Source: VBDM01 sp035499735
GTDB taxonomy: Bacteria > Pseudomonadota > Gammaproteobacteria > Burkholderiales > SG8-39
Length of the DNA: 64,000 bases
Assembly (NCBI GenBank): GCA_035499735.1
Contig: DATJYC010000033.1
Span: forward strand, 1-64,000
Direction: 5' to 3'
Of the stretch, positions 1 to 8,132 are shown piece by piece. Every line of letters starts with the position of its first letter. Position 1 is the first letter of the stretch. The notes under the pieces are model-generated. The model was not told where the DNA came from and did not search any database. It saw nothing but the letters and a program-made list of their open reading frames with translations. Position numbers and translations under genes: made by a program.

Positions 1-765
1 CCGGGCGCGACGGGGATCGTCGCAGGCGAGGTGGTCGCCAAGGCCGCGCCGGACGGCTATACGTTGCTCGTCGGCGCATCGGGGCAGATGACCATCAACC
101 CGGTGATCATCGCGAAGCATCCCTACGACACGGTGCGCGACTTCGCCGCGATCACGACGCTTGCGCAGTTCCCGATGGTGATCGCGGTGAATCCGTCGTT
201 CCCGGCGAAATCGCTCGCCGAGCTGATCGCGCTCGCGAAGGCGAAGCCGGGCGAGCTCGCCTACAGCCACGGCGGCGCGACGCACGAGGTCGCGGCTGAG
301 ATGTTCAACCAGGCCGTGGGCATCCGCATGCGCAACATCCCCTACAAGGGCGGCGCGCCGGCGGTCGGCGCCGCGGTCGCCGGCGACGTGCCCATCGTGG
401 TGGTCGACAGCGCCGCGGCGAGCGCGCAGATCCGCGCGGGACGGCTGCGCGTTTTGGCAGTGACCTCGGCCGAGCGCACGCCGCTCGTGCCCGGCGCGCC
501 GACGGTGGCCGAGTCCGGCGTTCCGGGCTACGACATCGCGGTGTGGGCCGGCCTCTTCGCCCCGGCGGGCACGCCCGACGCCGTCGTGTCGCGCCTCTAC
601 CGGGAAGCCCTGCGCGCCATGGGCTCGCCCGGCACGAAGGAGAAGCTCGCGAACATCGGAATGGACCCGGGCGGGCTCTCACCGGAAGCTCTCGCCGCGA
701 TGATCAAGGCGGACATCGCGAAATACGCCGCCATCGTCAAGGCGGCGAACATCAAGGCGGACTAG
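1..765 (+). CDS. Bug-family (TctC-like) periplasmic solute-binding protein, 5' truncated by window edge
   Basis: The frame is open from base 1, so the signal peptide and first strand lie outside the window. The visible 254 residues carry family hallmarks: an AKAAPDGYTLL segment near the start, and an NIPYKGGAPAV loop near residue 110 that contributes to the binding cleft. The family binds small carboxylates such as citrate or nicotinate in the periplasm, sometimes for tripartite tricarboxylate transporters. No tctA or tctB membrane gene is visible, and many family members are orphans, so the ligand cannot be named. The last four bases overlap the convergent gene downstream. Bug proteins are strongly expanded in Burkholderiales, which helps place the organism. 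Confidence 0.9.
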   Translation, partial: PGATGIVAGEVVAKAAPDGYTLLVGASGQMTINPVIIAKHPYDTVRDFAAITTLAQFPMVIAVNPSFPAKSLAELIALAKAKPGELAYSHGGATHEVAAEMFNQAVGIRMRNIPYKGGAPAVGAAVAGDVPIVVVDSAAASAQIRAGRLRVLAVTSAERTPLVPGAPTVAESGVPGYDIAVWAGLFAPAGTPDAVVSRLYREALRAMGSPGTKEKLANIGMDPGGLSPEALAAMIKADIAKYAAIVKAANIKAD

Positions 766-1778
766 CCGGGCAGCCTGACCTTGAACACCTCGAAGGGCAG
801 CTGAACGCGCGAGATCCCGTCGTTGAACGCGGGCAGCCGGTTCGCCTGAGAGCTGGGGAAGTAGAGAAAGCCGTCCGGGCCGATCGCGGGCTCGTTGGGG
901 AAGCTGATGCGCGGATCGGCGATCAGGGTCTCGATCTTCCGGTCCTTCCCCATCCTCAGGATCGCGCTCTCGGTGAACGAGCAGAAGTAGAGCGTTCCCT
1001 TGCGGTCGATCGTGATCCCCGCGAGCGGCGGAACGCGGGCGAGGTCTTCCACGCGCGATTCCAGCGCATGATCCGAAAGATTTTCGTCCTGCAGGAAGCG
1101 CGTCTCGATCCGCCGCAGCTGCGGGCCGAAAAGTGGCATGAAATAAAGCCACTTTCCGTCCTCCGAAAGCTCGAGCAGGTCGACGTGCAGCTGCGGCACC
1201 TCGCCGGTCGCGCGCCTCATCTCGCGTCCCTCGATCACCGGGACGATAGAGGGGTCGGCGCGCGTGCACGCCGCGCCCTCGAGGACCTTGCGCGCGCGGC
1301 CCGTGTCCAGATCGACGACGACGATCGAGCCATGGTGCGCCTCGGTCACATAGGCAAAGCGCTCGTCGACGCGCATGTGCCCGATCATCGTCCCGGCGGG
1401 CAGGAGCTCCGCGCCCAGGGGATAGACGCGGTCCACGCGGTCGGTCGCGAGGTCGATCCGCACGAGCTTCTGCGCGCCGGCGACCGCCGGGGCGACGCGC
1501 GGGCCCGCGTCGTCGACGATCCACAGGTGGTTCTTCGAGTCGGCGAACACGGCGTGGCTGGAGACGATGCGGTCGTGCGAGGACGCGCCCGGCCGCCAGT
1601 CGTTCCATCCGCCTCCCGGGTAGGGCCTGAAGCCGCCCTCGGGCGTCGCCTCCATCACCGAGGGCGCGTCGAGCGAGGTCCAGCGCGGAAAGCTCGCGAA
1701 CACGCGGCCCCCGGGCGAGGCCGCAACGCCGTTCAGCATGAACTGCGGTGACGCGGCGACGCGGACGAGCTCCGGCAC
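762..1778 (-). CDS. Major royal jelly protein/yellow-family beta-propeller protein
   Basis: The 338-residue product matches the bacterial branch of the major royal jelly/yellow family by its repeated blade pattern: a VFADSKNHLWIVDDAG blade near residue 80, a VDLDTG blade, then GITIDRKGTLYFCSF and IGPDGFLYFPSS blades toward the C-terminus. I chose the GTG at 1778, preceded by a GGCGAGG ribosome site; no signal peptide is apparent from this start. Bacterial relatives have no settled function, and sugar-lactone or quinone chemistry is only speculation. It lies 24 bases after the cupin gene in the same direction, so the two are probably co-transcribed. Its end overlaps the Bug gene by four bases. 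Confidence 0.75.
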   Translation of the reverse strand: MPELVRVAASPQFMLNGVAASPGGRVFASFPRWTSLDAPSVMEATPEGGFRPYPGGGWNDWRPGASSHDRIVSSHAVFADSKNHLWIVDDAGPRVAPAVAGAQKLVRIDLATDRVDRVYPLGAELLPAGTMIGHMRVDERFAYVTEAHHGSIVVVDLDTGRARKVLEGAACTRADPSIVPVIEGREMRRATGEVPQLHVDLLELSEDGKWLYFMPLFGPQLRRIETRFLQDENLSDHALESRVEDLARVPPLAGITIDRKGTLYFCSFTESAILRMGKDRKIETLIADPRISFPNEPAIGPDGFLYFPSSQANRLPAFNDGISRVQLPFEVFKVRLPG

Positions 1779-1802
1779 GTCGCCTCGCCGCCTACTTCCC
1801 GC

Positions 1803-2240
1803 CTACTTCTTGAGGAAGCTCGTTCCCGTCGGACCGTATCCGGATTCCTGGTAGACGACCTCGCCGTCCTTCGCCAGCGAATAGTGCGGCTGGCCCCCAG
1901 GCATTACGACGAAGCTTCCGGCCGGGTAGCGCGTCTCCTTCGCAGCGTCGTAGTTCTCGCCGAGCCCCACGGTGAGCACGCCCGAGAGCACGGTCGTGTA
2001 GCGCGCGTCCGGATGCGTGTGTGGAGTGACCGCGCCGCCCGCGGCGATGCGCACGCGCTGGGTGTAAGGCACCGGCTTGTCGAGCGGGCCCGCGAGCACG
2101 GCCGCCTGCGTGTCTTTCGTGACGCCGGCCGGCGCGCTCGCCCACTTGATCTGCTCGGGCATGATTTGCACGACGGACTGCGCCAGGGCGGCGCTCGCGG
2201 TACCCAGGACCCCGACCACCAGAAATCCGATCTTGCTCAT
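1803..2240 (-). CDS. Secreted cupin-domain protein
   Basis: A 145-residue protein with an N-terminal signal peptide (hydrophobic residues 5-18, cleavage after ALA near residue 20) and a single small cupin barrel. Metal-ligand motifs are visible: HTHPDARYTTVLSG near residue 75 supplies two His, and a late PGGQPHYS supplies another. It is therefore expected to be a periplasmic metal-binding protein. Single-domain cupins of this type are usually annotated only as cupin proteins, and the substrate is unknown. A GGGGGA ribosome site precedes the ATG. It is the first gene of a likely two-gene unit with the yellow-family gene. Confidence 0.8.
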   Translation of the reverse strand: MSKIGFLVVGVLGTASAALAQSVVQIMPEQIKWASAPAGVTKDTQAAVLAGPLDKPVPYTQRVRIAAGGAVTPHTHPDARYTTVLSGVLTVGLGENYDAAKETRYPAGSFVVMPGGQPHYSLAKDGEVVYQESGYGPTGTSFLKK

Positions 2241-2303
2241 GATCCCCCCTTGAAGTGTTTGCTGCCGTGGAAGTATAGAGGACCTGGCGGGGGCCTGCGG
2301 CGC

Positions 2304-2735
2304 TCAGTCTTTCGCTTCGCGCATGTTGACGAAGACGTGGTAGGCGACGGCGTCCCAGGCGTTGTGGATGCCGATGAAGAGGAGCAGGAGCACGGCCGCC
2401 GCGACGGCGAGCAGAGTCTCCTCCTCGAACGCCGCGACGACGCGGGCCTCGGGAATTCTCTTTGCGAGCTCCTCGGCGCTCCGATGAAGCGTGGGCCACC
2501 ACCAGTTCGGTGTCGTCCTCGTTCATCGGCATCGAGCAGGTCACGACGGCCTTCCCCGACAGATCGCCCGCCTGCTTCAGAACGTCGTCGAAGCGCAGCC
2601 AGTGCACGGCAAGGATCGCCGCATCGGCCCCCTCCGCCGCCTCGCGCGGCGTGCCCGCTTTCGCCTTGCGGCCCGCGCGAAGATCGTCCCGAGCTTGGCG
2701 CCCATCAATCCCGAACCCAGAATGCCGATGCGCAT
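2304..2735 (-). pseudogene. Decayed F420-dependent NADP oxidoreductase-type gene with a foreign 3' end
   Basis: Three pieces of coding similarity lie in different frames. From the ATG at 2735 the start MRIGILGSGLMGAKLG is a Rossmann dinucleotide-binding motif. After FARA the frame is lost and about 20 family residues are missing. The next frame reads TPREAAEGADAAILAVHW and then DVLKQAGDLSGKAVVTCSMP, typical of the NADP oxidoreductase coenzyme F420-dependent family. A second shift leads to AEELAKRIPEARVVAAF. The sequence then switches to a hydrophobic stretch (VAAAVLLLLFIGIHNAWDAV) that does not belong to this family and ends at the stop at 2304. The locus has at least two frame breaks, an internal deletion and a probable fusion with the 3' end of a small membrane protein gene. 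It is unlikely to make a functional enzyme. Confidence 0.75.
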
Positions 2736-2754
2736 GGCGCCCGTCGAGACTCGC

Positions 2755-2830
2755 TGGTAGGCCGTGCAGGACTCGAACCTGCGACCAACGGATTAAAAGT
2801 CCGCTGCTCTACCACCTGAGCTAACGGCCC
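2755..2830 (-). tRNA. tRNA-Lys (anticodon UUU)
   Basis: The minus strand folds as a tRNA. It has acceptor GGGCCGT with matching ACGGCCT, a D arm around GGTGGTAGAG, an anticodon stem GCGGA/TCCGT with loop CTTTTAA (anticodon TTT, lysine), a T arm containing GGTTCGAGTCC, and an encoded CCA 3' end. The length with CCA is 76 bases. A well-placed promoter lies just upstream. Confidence 0.97.
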
Positions 2831-2844
2831 GAAAAAGAGGCGGC

Positions 2845-2874
2845 ATTTTATTCTTTCGCCGGAGACACCGTCAA
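2845..2874 (-). promoter_or_regulatory. Sigma70-type promoter for tRNA-Lys
   Basis: On the minus strand TTGACG (2874-2869) is followed after 18 bases by TAAAAT (2850-2845), each hexamer one base off consensus. The predicted start is about 7-8 bases before the mature tRNA, a normal spacing for a tRNA gene. Confidence 0.65.
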
Positions 2875-2966
2875 CGAAAAGCGGCCCCACGTGCACAATT
2901 GGCGCGAGGCGGCTCCCATTCCTGATACCATGGCACCGCAGTCGCAAACTCGTACGGGAGGTTTTC

Positions 2967-3623
2967 ATGAGAAAAATTCTCGCGGTTGCGCTGGTGCTCC
3001 TTCCCGCCGTGGCGCAGGCGGACGGATCGCTCGGAGTCCGCGCCGGCACGCTCGGACTCGGGCTCGAGTTCTCGTATCCGATCTCGCAGAGGCTGGGCGT
3101 GCGGCTCAACGCCGATTCCTACAAGTACACGAGGAGCTTCAACAATTCGGACATAGACTACGACGCCAAGGCCACGCTCAAGACGGGCTCGCTGCTCCTG
3201 GACTGGTATCCCTTCGCGAACAACTTCCGCATCAGCGCGGGACCGATGTACAACGGAAACAAGCTGGGACTCACGGGCAAGCCCGACGCAAACGGCAACT
3301 TCACGATCAACGGGGTGCCGTACTCCACATCGCAGGTCTCGTCGCTCGAAGGCCAGGTCGATTTCAAGAAGTACGTGCCTTACGCCGGTATCGGCTACGG
3401 GCGCCCGGTCGGCAGCGGCCTTTCGCTGACTTTCGATCTGGGCGTGGTGTTCCAGCAGTCGCCTCAAGCGACGCTCACGACGACCTGCGGCCCCGCATTG
3501 AGCACCCCTCAGTGCGCCCAGCTCCAGAGCGACACGGCTGCGCAGCAAGCCACGGCAAACGACGACATAAAGAATTTCCGCTACTACCCTGTGATCACGC
3601 TCGGCCTGGCGTACACCTTCTAG
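2967..3623 (+). CDS. Outer-membrane beta-barrel protein (OmpA/OmpW-like small barrel)
   Basis: 218 residues with a clear signal peptide: hydrophobic residues 4-15, cleavage after AQA at residue 18. Alternating hydrophobic strands rich in Gly, Tyr and Phe follow, and the C-terminus TLGLAYTF ends in the aromatic residue typical of BamA-recognised barrels. A segment around residues 172-195 is rich in Thr, Gln and Ala and contains two Cys, and looks like a surface loop. Residues YAGIGYGRPVG near 135 resemble the small eight-stranded barrels. A GGGAGG ribosome site sits eight bases before the ATG. The function is unknown; a structural or small-solute role is likely. The stop abuts the converging YeeE/YedE gene. 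Confidence 0.75.
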   Translation: MRKILAVALVLLPAVAQADGSLGVRAGTLGLGLEFSYPISQRLGVRLNADSYKYTRSFNNSDIDYDAKATLKTGSLLLDWYPFANNFRISAGPMYNGNKLGLTGKPDANGNFTINGVPYSTSQVSSLEGQVDFKKYVPYAGIGYGRPVGSGLSLTFDLGVVFQQSPQATLTTTCGPALSTPQCAQLQSDTAAQQATANDDIKNFRYYPVITLGLAYTF

Positions 3624-4730
3624 CTACTCCTTCGCCATCTGCCAGTACTGGAACCTCATCGTCGCCGCAGCGCCGGCGATGGTCGAGAAGAGCGCGAGGA
3701 AGGAGCCGAGCGCGAGCGTCGACACGCCGCTGATGCCCTGGCCGATGGTGCAGCCGAGCGCGAGCACGCCGCCGAAGCCCATCAGCGCCGCGCCGACGAG
3801 ATGGTTGACGAGGTCCTGCGCGTCGCGGAAGCTCTCCAGGCGGAAGCTCCGCGATGCGAGCGACCAGGCGAGCGAGCCCGAGAGCATCCCCACCACCGCG
3901 GCGATCCCCAGGGTCACTACCCGGCTCCTGTCGCTCCACAGCATCAGCAGCTCGAGACAATAGGCGTAGGGCGCGACGAAGGAGAGCGACTCCATTCGTC
4001 CGGAGTTGGTGGCGAGGAACTTCTCCTCGAGGGACACCGGATCCTCGGCGAGGTGGCCGACGTGCCCGGACACGACCCAGCAGCCGACGACCGCGAGCCC
4101 GGCCACGGTCCCCCCGAGGATGTTGTCGAAGGTGCGGAACTCGCGCGCACTGAACACGAACACGAGTAGCCCGCCCGCGAGCGCGGCGGCGAGCGCGACG
4201 AGCACCGCCTTCCTGTCGAGGCCGAGCACTGGCGCGAGCAGCGAAGGCAGGTCCTGCGGCCGGGCCAGGGTCGCGTCCACCGAGTCGATCGCCGCGACGC
4301 GGAACACCGCGAGGATGCCCTTGAGGGTCATATAGGCCGTGACCGCGAGAACGATCGCGACGACCAGCGACTTGAGGTTGCCGGTCCCGATGCGGATCAG
4401 CGTCTTCGAGCCGCACCCCGACGCGAGCGTCATGCCGACGCCGAAGAGCGCGCCCCCAAGCAGGTAGGAGAGCCAAGTGAAGCGCGGCACGGCATAGATC
4501 GTCTTCGAGACGTCGATCCAGCCGGCGAGCTGCAGCGCGCTCGCGCCGGCGATCGCCACCGCGATCGCGAGCAGCCACATGCGCATGCGGTTCCAGTCGC
4601 CCATGTTGACGACGTCGGACACAGCGCCCATGGTGCAGAAGTTCGTCCGGTTGGCGACGGCCCCGAAGACGAAGGCGAGCGCGAACGCGCTCCACACTAC
4701 GACCGAGGCGAGCGCGGCGGGATCGCTCAA
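3624..4730 (-). CDS. YeeE/YedE-family sulfur-compound transporter (TsuA-like)
   Basis: A 368-residue membrane protein with about ten hydrophobic segments. The three cysteine motifs that line the thiosulfate path in YeeE/TsuA are visible: NFCTMG (Cys32), ASGCGSKT (Cys106) and ALGCTIGQG near residue 327. This makes uptake of thiosulfate or a related sulfur compound across the inner membrane the best call. The start is a TTG at 4730; no better ATG lies upstream before the next gene. A TusA-like or rhodanese partner, often adjacent, is not next to it here, though a membrane rhodanese is encoded about 46 kb away. It is transcribed toward the barrel gene. Confidence 0.8.
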   Translation of the reverse strand: MSDPAALASVVVWSAFALAFVFGAVANRTNFCTMGAVSDVVNMGDWNRMRMWLLAIAVAIAGASALQLAGWIDVSKTIYAVPRFTWLSYLLGGALFGVGMTLASGCGSKTLIRIGTGNLKSLVVAIVLAVTAYMTLKGILAVFRVAAIDSVDATLARPQDLPSLLAPVLGLDRKAVLVALAAALAGGLLVFVFSAREFRTFDNILGGTVAGLAVVGCWVVSGHVGHLAEDPVSLEEKFLATNSGRMESLSFVAPYAYCLELLMLWSDRSRVVTLGIAAVVGMLSGSLAWSLASRSFRLESFRDAQDLVNHLVGAALMGFGGVLALGCTIGQGISGVSTLALGSFLALFSTIAGAAATMRFQYWQMAKE

Positions 4731-4746
4731 GAGGCGGGGTCTCGCC

Positions 4747-5532
4747 CTACTTCCTCTGCGCGAGGCGCTGCTTGGCCTGCTCCGAGGCCGAGCTGGAGGG
4801 GTACTTCTTGACGAGCGCGCGCAGCGTCTCGCGGGCGGCGTTGCTCTGGCCGAGCTCGGTCTGCGCGCTGGCGATGTTGAGCAGCGCGTCGGGCGCCTTG
4901 GCGTTCTCGGGCCACAGCCTCACCACCTTCTGCTGCGCGGCGATCGCCGACTTGTAGTCGCGCATGGCGTAGTAGGCGTTGCCGATCCAGTACTGCGCCG
5001 AGGGCAGCATGTCGCTGCTCGAGAAATTCGTCATGAAGTTCTGGAAATTGGTGATGGCGAGCTGGTAGTTGCCGAGCTTGAACTGGTTGAGCGCGGTCTC
5101 GTACGCCTGCTTTTCGGCGGCCGCGCTGCGCTCCCCCTGGCTCATCTTGTCCTGCAGCTGGGTCTGCGTCTGCTCGATCTTGCGCAGCCGGTTGTCGAGA
5201 TCGACGTAGAGGTCCTTCTGGCGCCGCTCGAGCGTCTCGGTCTGGTTGGCGAGCACCTCGATCTGCCCGCGCAGCTTCGCCATGTCCTGCTTGAGCGCGT
5301 CGATCATCTGAGCGAGGTCGAGCACCCGGTTCTGCCCGGACGAGTCCATCTGGCCGAGCTTCGCGTCGATCGCGGCGAGGCGCTCCTCGATCGACTTCTG
5401 GCGGGCGTCGGTCTGGCTCTTCAGCTGGTTGATCTGCTTGCGCGCCTCGTCGTCGTCGAACAAAGCGGCGTGGGCCGCGCCCGCATAGAGCGCAGCCCAC
5501 GCGACAACCAGGGGTGCGAGGCGCGGCCGCAT
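4747..5532 (-). CDS. cpoB: Tol-Pal system coordinator CpoB (YbgF)
   Basis: 261 residues with a signal peptide ending AHA at residue 22. A Gln/Asp-rich coiled-coil region (about 30-120) follows, which in the family drives trimerisation. The C-terminus carries TPR repeats (YETALNQFKLGNYQLAITNF, then PSAQYWIGNAYYAMRDYKSA, then the LNIASAQTELG repeat). CpoB is periplasmic and couples Tol-Pal constriction to PBP1B activity in E. coli. Its place as last gene of ybgC-tolQRAB-pal-cpoB, three bases after pal, confirms the identity. Confidence 0.93.
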   Translation of the reverse strand: MRPRLAPLVVAWAALYAGAAHAALFDDDEARKQINQLKSQTDARQKSIEERLAAIDAKLGQMDSSGQNRVLDLAQMIDALKQDMAKLRGQIEVLANQTETLERRQKDLYVDLDNRLRKIEQTQTQLQDKMSQGERSAAAEKQAYETALNQFKLGNYQLAITNFQNFMTNFSSSDMLPSAQYWIGNAYYAMRDYKSAIAAQQKVVRLWPENAKAPDALLNIASAQTELGQSNAARETLRALVKKYPSSSASEQAKQRLAQRK

Positions 5533-5535
5533 CGC

Positions 5536-6060
5536 CTAGTATTCCCCGCCGTAGAGCATGTCGCTGCGGCGGTTCTGCGACCAGCAGCCTTCGGCATGCT
5601 CGGTGCAGCGCGGCTTCTCCTCGCCGAGGCTCACCGGCTCGACCTGAGAGTCGCTGGCGCCCATCAGCACCAGCATCCTCTTCACGCCCTCGGAGCGCCG
5701 CTGTCCGAGCGCGATGTTGTACTCGCGGCTGCCGCGCTCGTCGCAATTGCCCTGGACGAGCATCTTGGCGTTGCGGTGCTCGGCGAGATACTTGCCGTGC
5801 GCCTGCAGCAGCGGCCGGAACTCGGCCTTGATGTCGTACTTGTCGAGGTCGTAGTAGACCGAGCGCTTTGCCAGGGTGCCCTCTTTGAGCGATTCGCCCT
5901 GCACGGTGCCGGGCTGAATCGGTTGCACCGCGCTCGACGGCGGCGCGGCTGGCGGCGTGGCCGGGCTCGCCTGCTCTGCGGGCTTGGTTTCGGTAGTCGG
6001 CGTGCTCGCGCAGCCGTAGATCAGAGCCAGAGCAAGAGCGGGAAACAACGCTTTCTTCAT
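5536..6060 (-). CDS. pal: Peptidoglycan-associated lipoprotein Pal
   Basis: 174 residues with a lipoprotein signal ending in lipobox LIYGC (lipidated Cys17). A Pro/Ala-rich linker leads into an OmpA-like peptidoglycan-binding domain. The domain includes VYYDLDKYDIKAEFRPLL near residue 70, and NCDERGSREYNIALGQRRSEGVKR near 110, which holds the diaminopimelate-binding Asp and Arg. Pal anchors the outer membrane to the wall and binds TolB and CpoB. It lies between tolB and cpoB. The 96-base gap between tolB and pal is the widest in the operon and could hold an internal promoter, though I see no convincing one. Confidence 0.95.
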   Translation of the reverse strand: MKKALFPALALALIYGCASTPTTETKPAEQASPATPPAAPPSSAVQPIQPGTVQGESLKEGTLAKRSVYYDLDKYDIKAEFRPLLQAHGKYLAEHRNAKMLVQGNCDERGSREYNIALGQRRSEGVKRMLVLMGASDSQVEPVSLGEEKPRCTEHAEGCWSQNRRSDMLYGGEY

Positions 6061-6156
6061 TGCGACCTCCTATCGAGCGGGTTGTGAAGTGAGGACCATC
6101 CGGTTCCCCATTTCTTCCCTGTTTCTCCCCTGTAGATCGTGCATTCTGTCAGACCT

Positions 6157-7437
6157 CTAGTTACCCATAAAGGGGCCCCAGGCGGGCTCGCGGATGTCGG
6201 CCGCGAGGACCCCGAGCCGCTGCTTGAAGCGGCCGTCGCTCGACACGGCGTAGAGCACGCCCCGGCCGTCGACGTCCGACGCGTACAGGATGATGCGGCC
6301 GTTGGGCGCGAACGTGGGCGACTCGTCGCGCGGGCCCTCGGTCAGGGCCTGGGTCTGCCGGTTCTCGAGGTCCATGGCCATCAGCTGGAAGCGTCCGTTG
6401 ACGCGCGAGATGTACGCGAGGGTCTTTCCGTCCGGGCTGACGCGCGGCGAGACGTTGTAGTCGCCGTCGAAGGTGATCCGCATCGGCTCGCCTCCGCTCG
6501 CCGCCATACGGTAGATCTGCGGGCTCCCGCCCCTGTCAGAGGTGAAGTAGATCGATTGACCGTCGGGAGTGAAGAATGGTTCCGTGTCGATCGCGCCGGT
6601 GGTGGAGCTCGTGAGCTTGCGCAGGTTGCTGCCGTCCGGGTTCATGAGGTAGATCTGCGAGGTGCCGTCCCGCGTTAGCACAGCCGCGAGGGTCTTGGCG
6701 TCCGGCGACCAGCCGGGGGCGCTGTTCGAGCCCCGGTACGCCGCCACGGGCGCCGGCTGCCTGCTCGCCGACAGGCTCTGCACGAACAGGATCGGCTTCT
6801 TGTTCTGGAACGAGACGTAGGCCATGCGCGTCCCGTCGGGCGACCAGACGGGGGACATGATCGGCTCCTGCGAGATGAGGATCGCCTGGGCGTTCTGCCC
6901 GTCGGCGTCGGCGACGCGCAGCTCGAAGCGGCTCCCCTGCTTCACGACGTACGCGATGCGCGTGCTGAAGACCCCGCGCTCGCCGGTCAGCTTCTCGTAG
7001 ATGAAGTCGGCGATCTTGTGGGCGGTGAGCCGCACCTGCGCGGCGGTCAGGGTGTAGGCGAAGCCGCCGAGCTGCACCTGCTTCTGCACGTCGAGGAGGC
7101 GAAAGCGCACGTCGAATCGGCCGTCAGGCAGCCGGCTGGCCTGCCCAATCACGAGCGCGTCGGCGAGGCGGCTTTTCCAGTCGGCGAAGTTGACGTCCTT
7201 CATGTCCGAGACCGGACTGATGCCGCCGACGAAAAGCGTGCGGAAGCGGCCGCTGCGGGAGAGGTCCTGCTCGACGATCTCGGTGATGCTCTGCGGCAGC
7301 ACGTTCTCCGCCGCGAAGGGCAGGACGGCGACCGGGATCTGGTTGGCGCCGCCGCCGATGATCTCGATCGTCAGCTGGGCGCGGGCGGGGCCGGCGAGGA
7401 CGAGCAGCGCGGCGGCGAGCATGGCGAGCCTGCGCAT
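6157..7437 (-). CDS. tolB: Tol-Pal periplasmic protein TolB
   Basis: 426 residues with a signal peptide ending ARA near residue 20. An N-terminal alpha/beta domain (about 22-165) is followed by a six-bladed propeller. The blade motifs are easy to see: SPVWSPDGTRMAYVSF, APGWSPDAKTLAAVL, EPFFTPDGQSIYFTSDRGG, SPRVSPDGKTLAYIS and SPTFAPNGRIILYASD. TolB links Pal to TolA in the periplasm and is a docking point for colicins. The gene starts two bases after tolA ends, consistent with translational coupling. Confidence 0.96.
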   Translation of the reverse strand: MRRLAMLAAALLVLAGPARAQLTIEIIGGGANQIPVAVLPFAAENVLPQSITEIVEQDLSRSGRFRTLFVGGISPVSDMKDVNFADWKSRLADALVIGQASRLPDGRFDVRFRLLDVQKQVQLGGFAYTLTAAQVRLTAHKIADFIYEKLTGERGVFSTRIAYVVKQGSRFELRVADADGQNAQAILISQEPIMSPVWSPDGTRMAYVSFQNKKPILFVQSLSASRQPAPVAAYRGSNSAPGWSPDAKTLAAVLTRDGTSQIYLMNPDGSNLRKLTSSTTGAIDTEPFFTPDGQSIYFTSDRGGSPQIYRMAASGGEPMRITFDGDYNVSPRVSPDGKTLAYISRVNGRFQLMAMDLENRQTQALTEGPRDESPTFAPNGRIILYASDVDGRGVLYAVSSDGRFKQRLGVLAADIREPAWGPFMGN

Positions 7438-7439
7438 GC

Positions 7440-8132
7440 CTACTCCTGGGGCTTGAACTTGAGCTGCAGCTCGCGCTGGAACTGCTCGGGCCGGTCGGCC
7501 TTGGGCAGGGGCGAGCTCTTCAGGATCGCCCGCTCGACCGCGTCGTCGTAGGGCTGATAGCCGCTTGACTTGATGAGCTTCACCGAGAACACCTCGCCCG
7601 TCGGAAGTTGTATGACGTCGAAGATCGCCTCCGGGTTTCCCTTGATGTCGGAGGGGAGCACGACGTTGCTCTTGATCTTCGAGCGTATCCGGTCGACGTA
7701 GGCCGCATCGGGGCTGGGCGGCGCCGCGGCCGGGCTCTGCTGCTTCTGGGCGTCCGGCCGCGCACGCGCCTGCAGCGCCTTCTGCTCCTGGGCGAGCTGC
7801 TGCTGGATGCGCGAGGTGGTGTCGAACTTGAGCGGCGGCTCATCCCTCTTCTTCGGCGCCTTCTTCTCGCGCTCGATCGCGATGTCCGGCTTGGCCGCCT
7901 TCTGCTCCACCTTGGGAGCCGGCTTGGGCTCGGCCTTGGGCGCGGGCTCGACCTGGGGAGCCGGCACGGACTCGGGGAGCTGGCTCCAGAGCTCTACCTG
8001 GACCGCGTCGGGGTGCCGCGACTGCCAGTGCAGGCCGAAGACGAGAAACGCCAGGAGGACGCCGTGTACAAAGGCGGACAGGATCGCCGGGGTGACGCCG
8101 TCCGGCTCGTCCAGCGGGATCGCGGAGCTCAT
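7440..8132 (-). CDS. tolA: TolA cell envelope integrity protein
   Basis: 230 residues with one N-terminal transmembrane helix (about 17-36). A central Lys/Glu/Pro/Ala-rich stretch (about 50-145, many PAPKVE/PKAEP repeats) spans the periplasm. The C-terminal TonB-like domain includes YVDRIRSKIKSNVVLP, a GNPEAIFDVIQLPTGEVF strand pair and a closing QRELQLKFKPQE. It is much shorter than the 421-residue E. coli protein, as is common in betaproteobacteria. TolA transmits energy from TolQR to TolB-Pal. Its start overlaps the tolR stop by four bases (ATGA). Confidence 0.93.
   Translation of the reverse strand: MSSAIPLDEPDGVTPAILSAFVHGVLLAFLVFGLHWQSRHPDAVQVELWSQLPESVPAPQVEPAPKAEPKPAPKVEQKAAKPDIAIEREKKAPKKRDEPPLKFDTTSRIQQQLAQEQKALQARARPDAQKQQSPAAAPPSPDAAYVDRIRSKIKSNVVLPSDIKGNPEAIFDVIQLPTGEVFSVKLIKSSGYQPYDDAVERAILKSSPLPKADRPEQFQRELQLKFKPQE

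Noticed and set aside
2897..2966. Possible sigma70 promoter before the barrel gene
   Set aside because: TTGGCG is followed by no -10 better than three matches at acceptable spacing.
4579..6087. 502-codon open frame on the plus strand across cpoB and pal
   Set aside because: It is antisense to two well-conserved tol-pal genes, and its Arg/Leu/Val-biased translation shows no domain. High GC creates such shadows.
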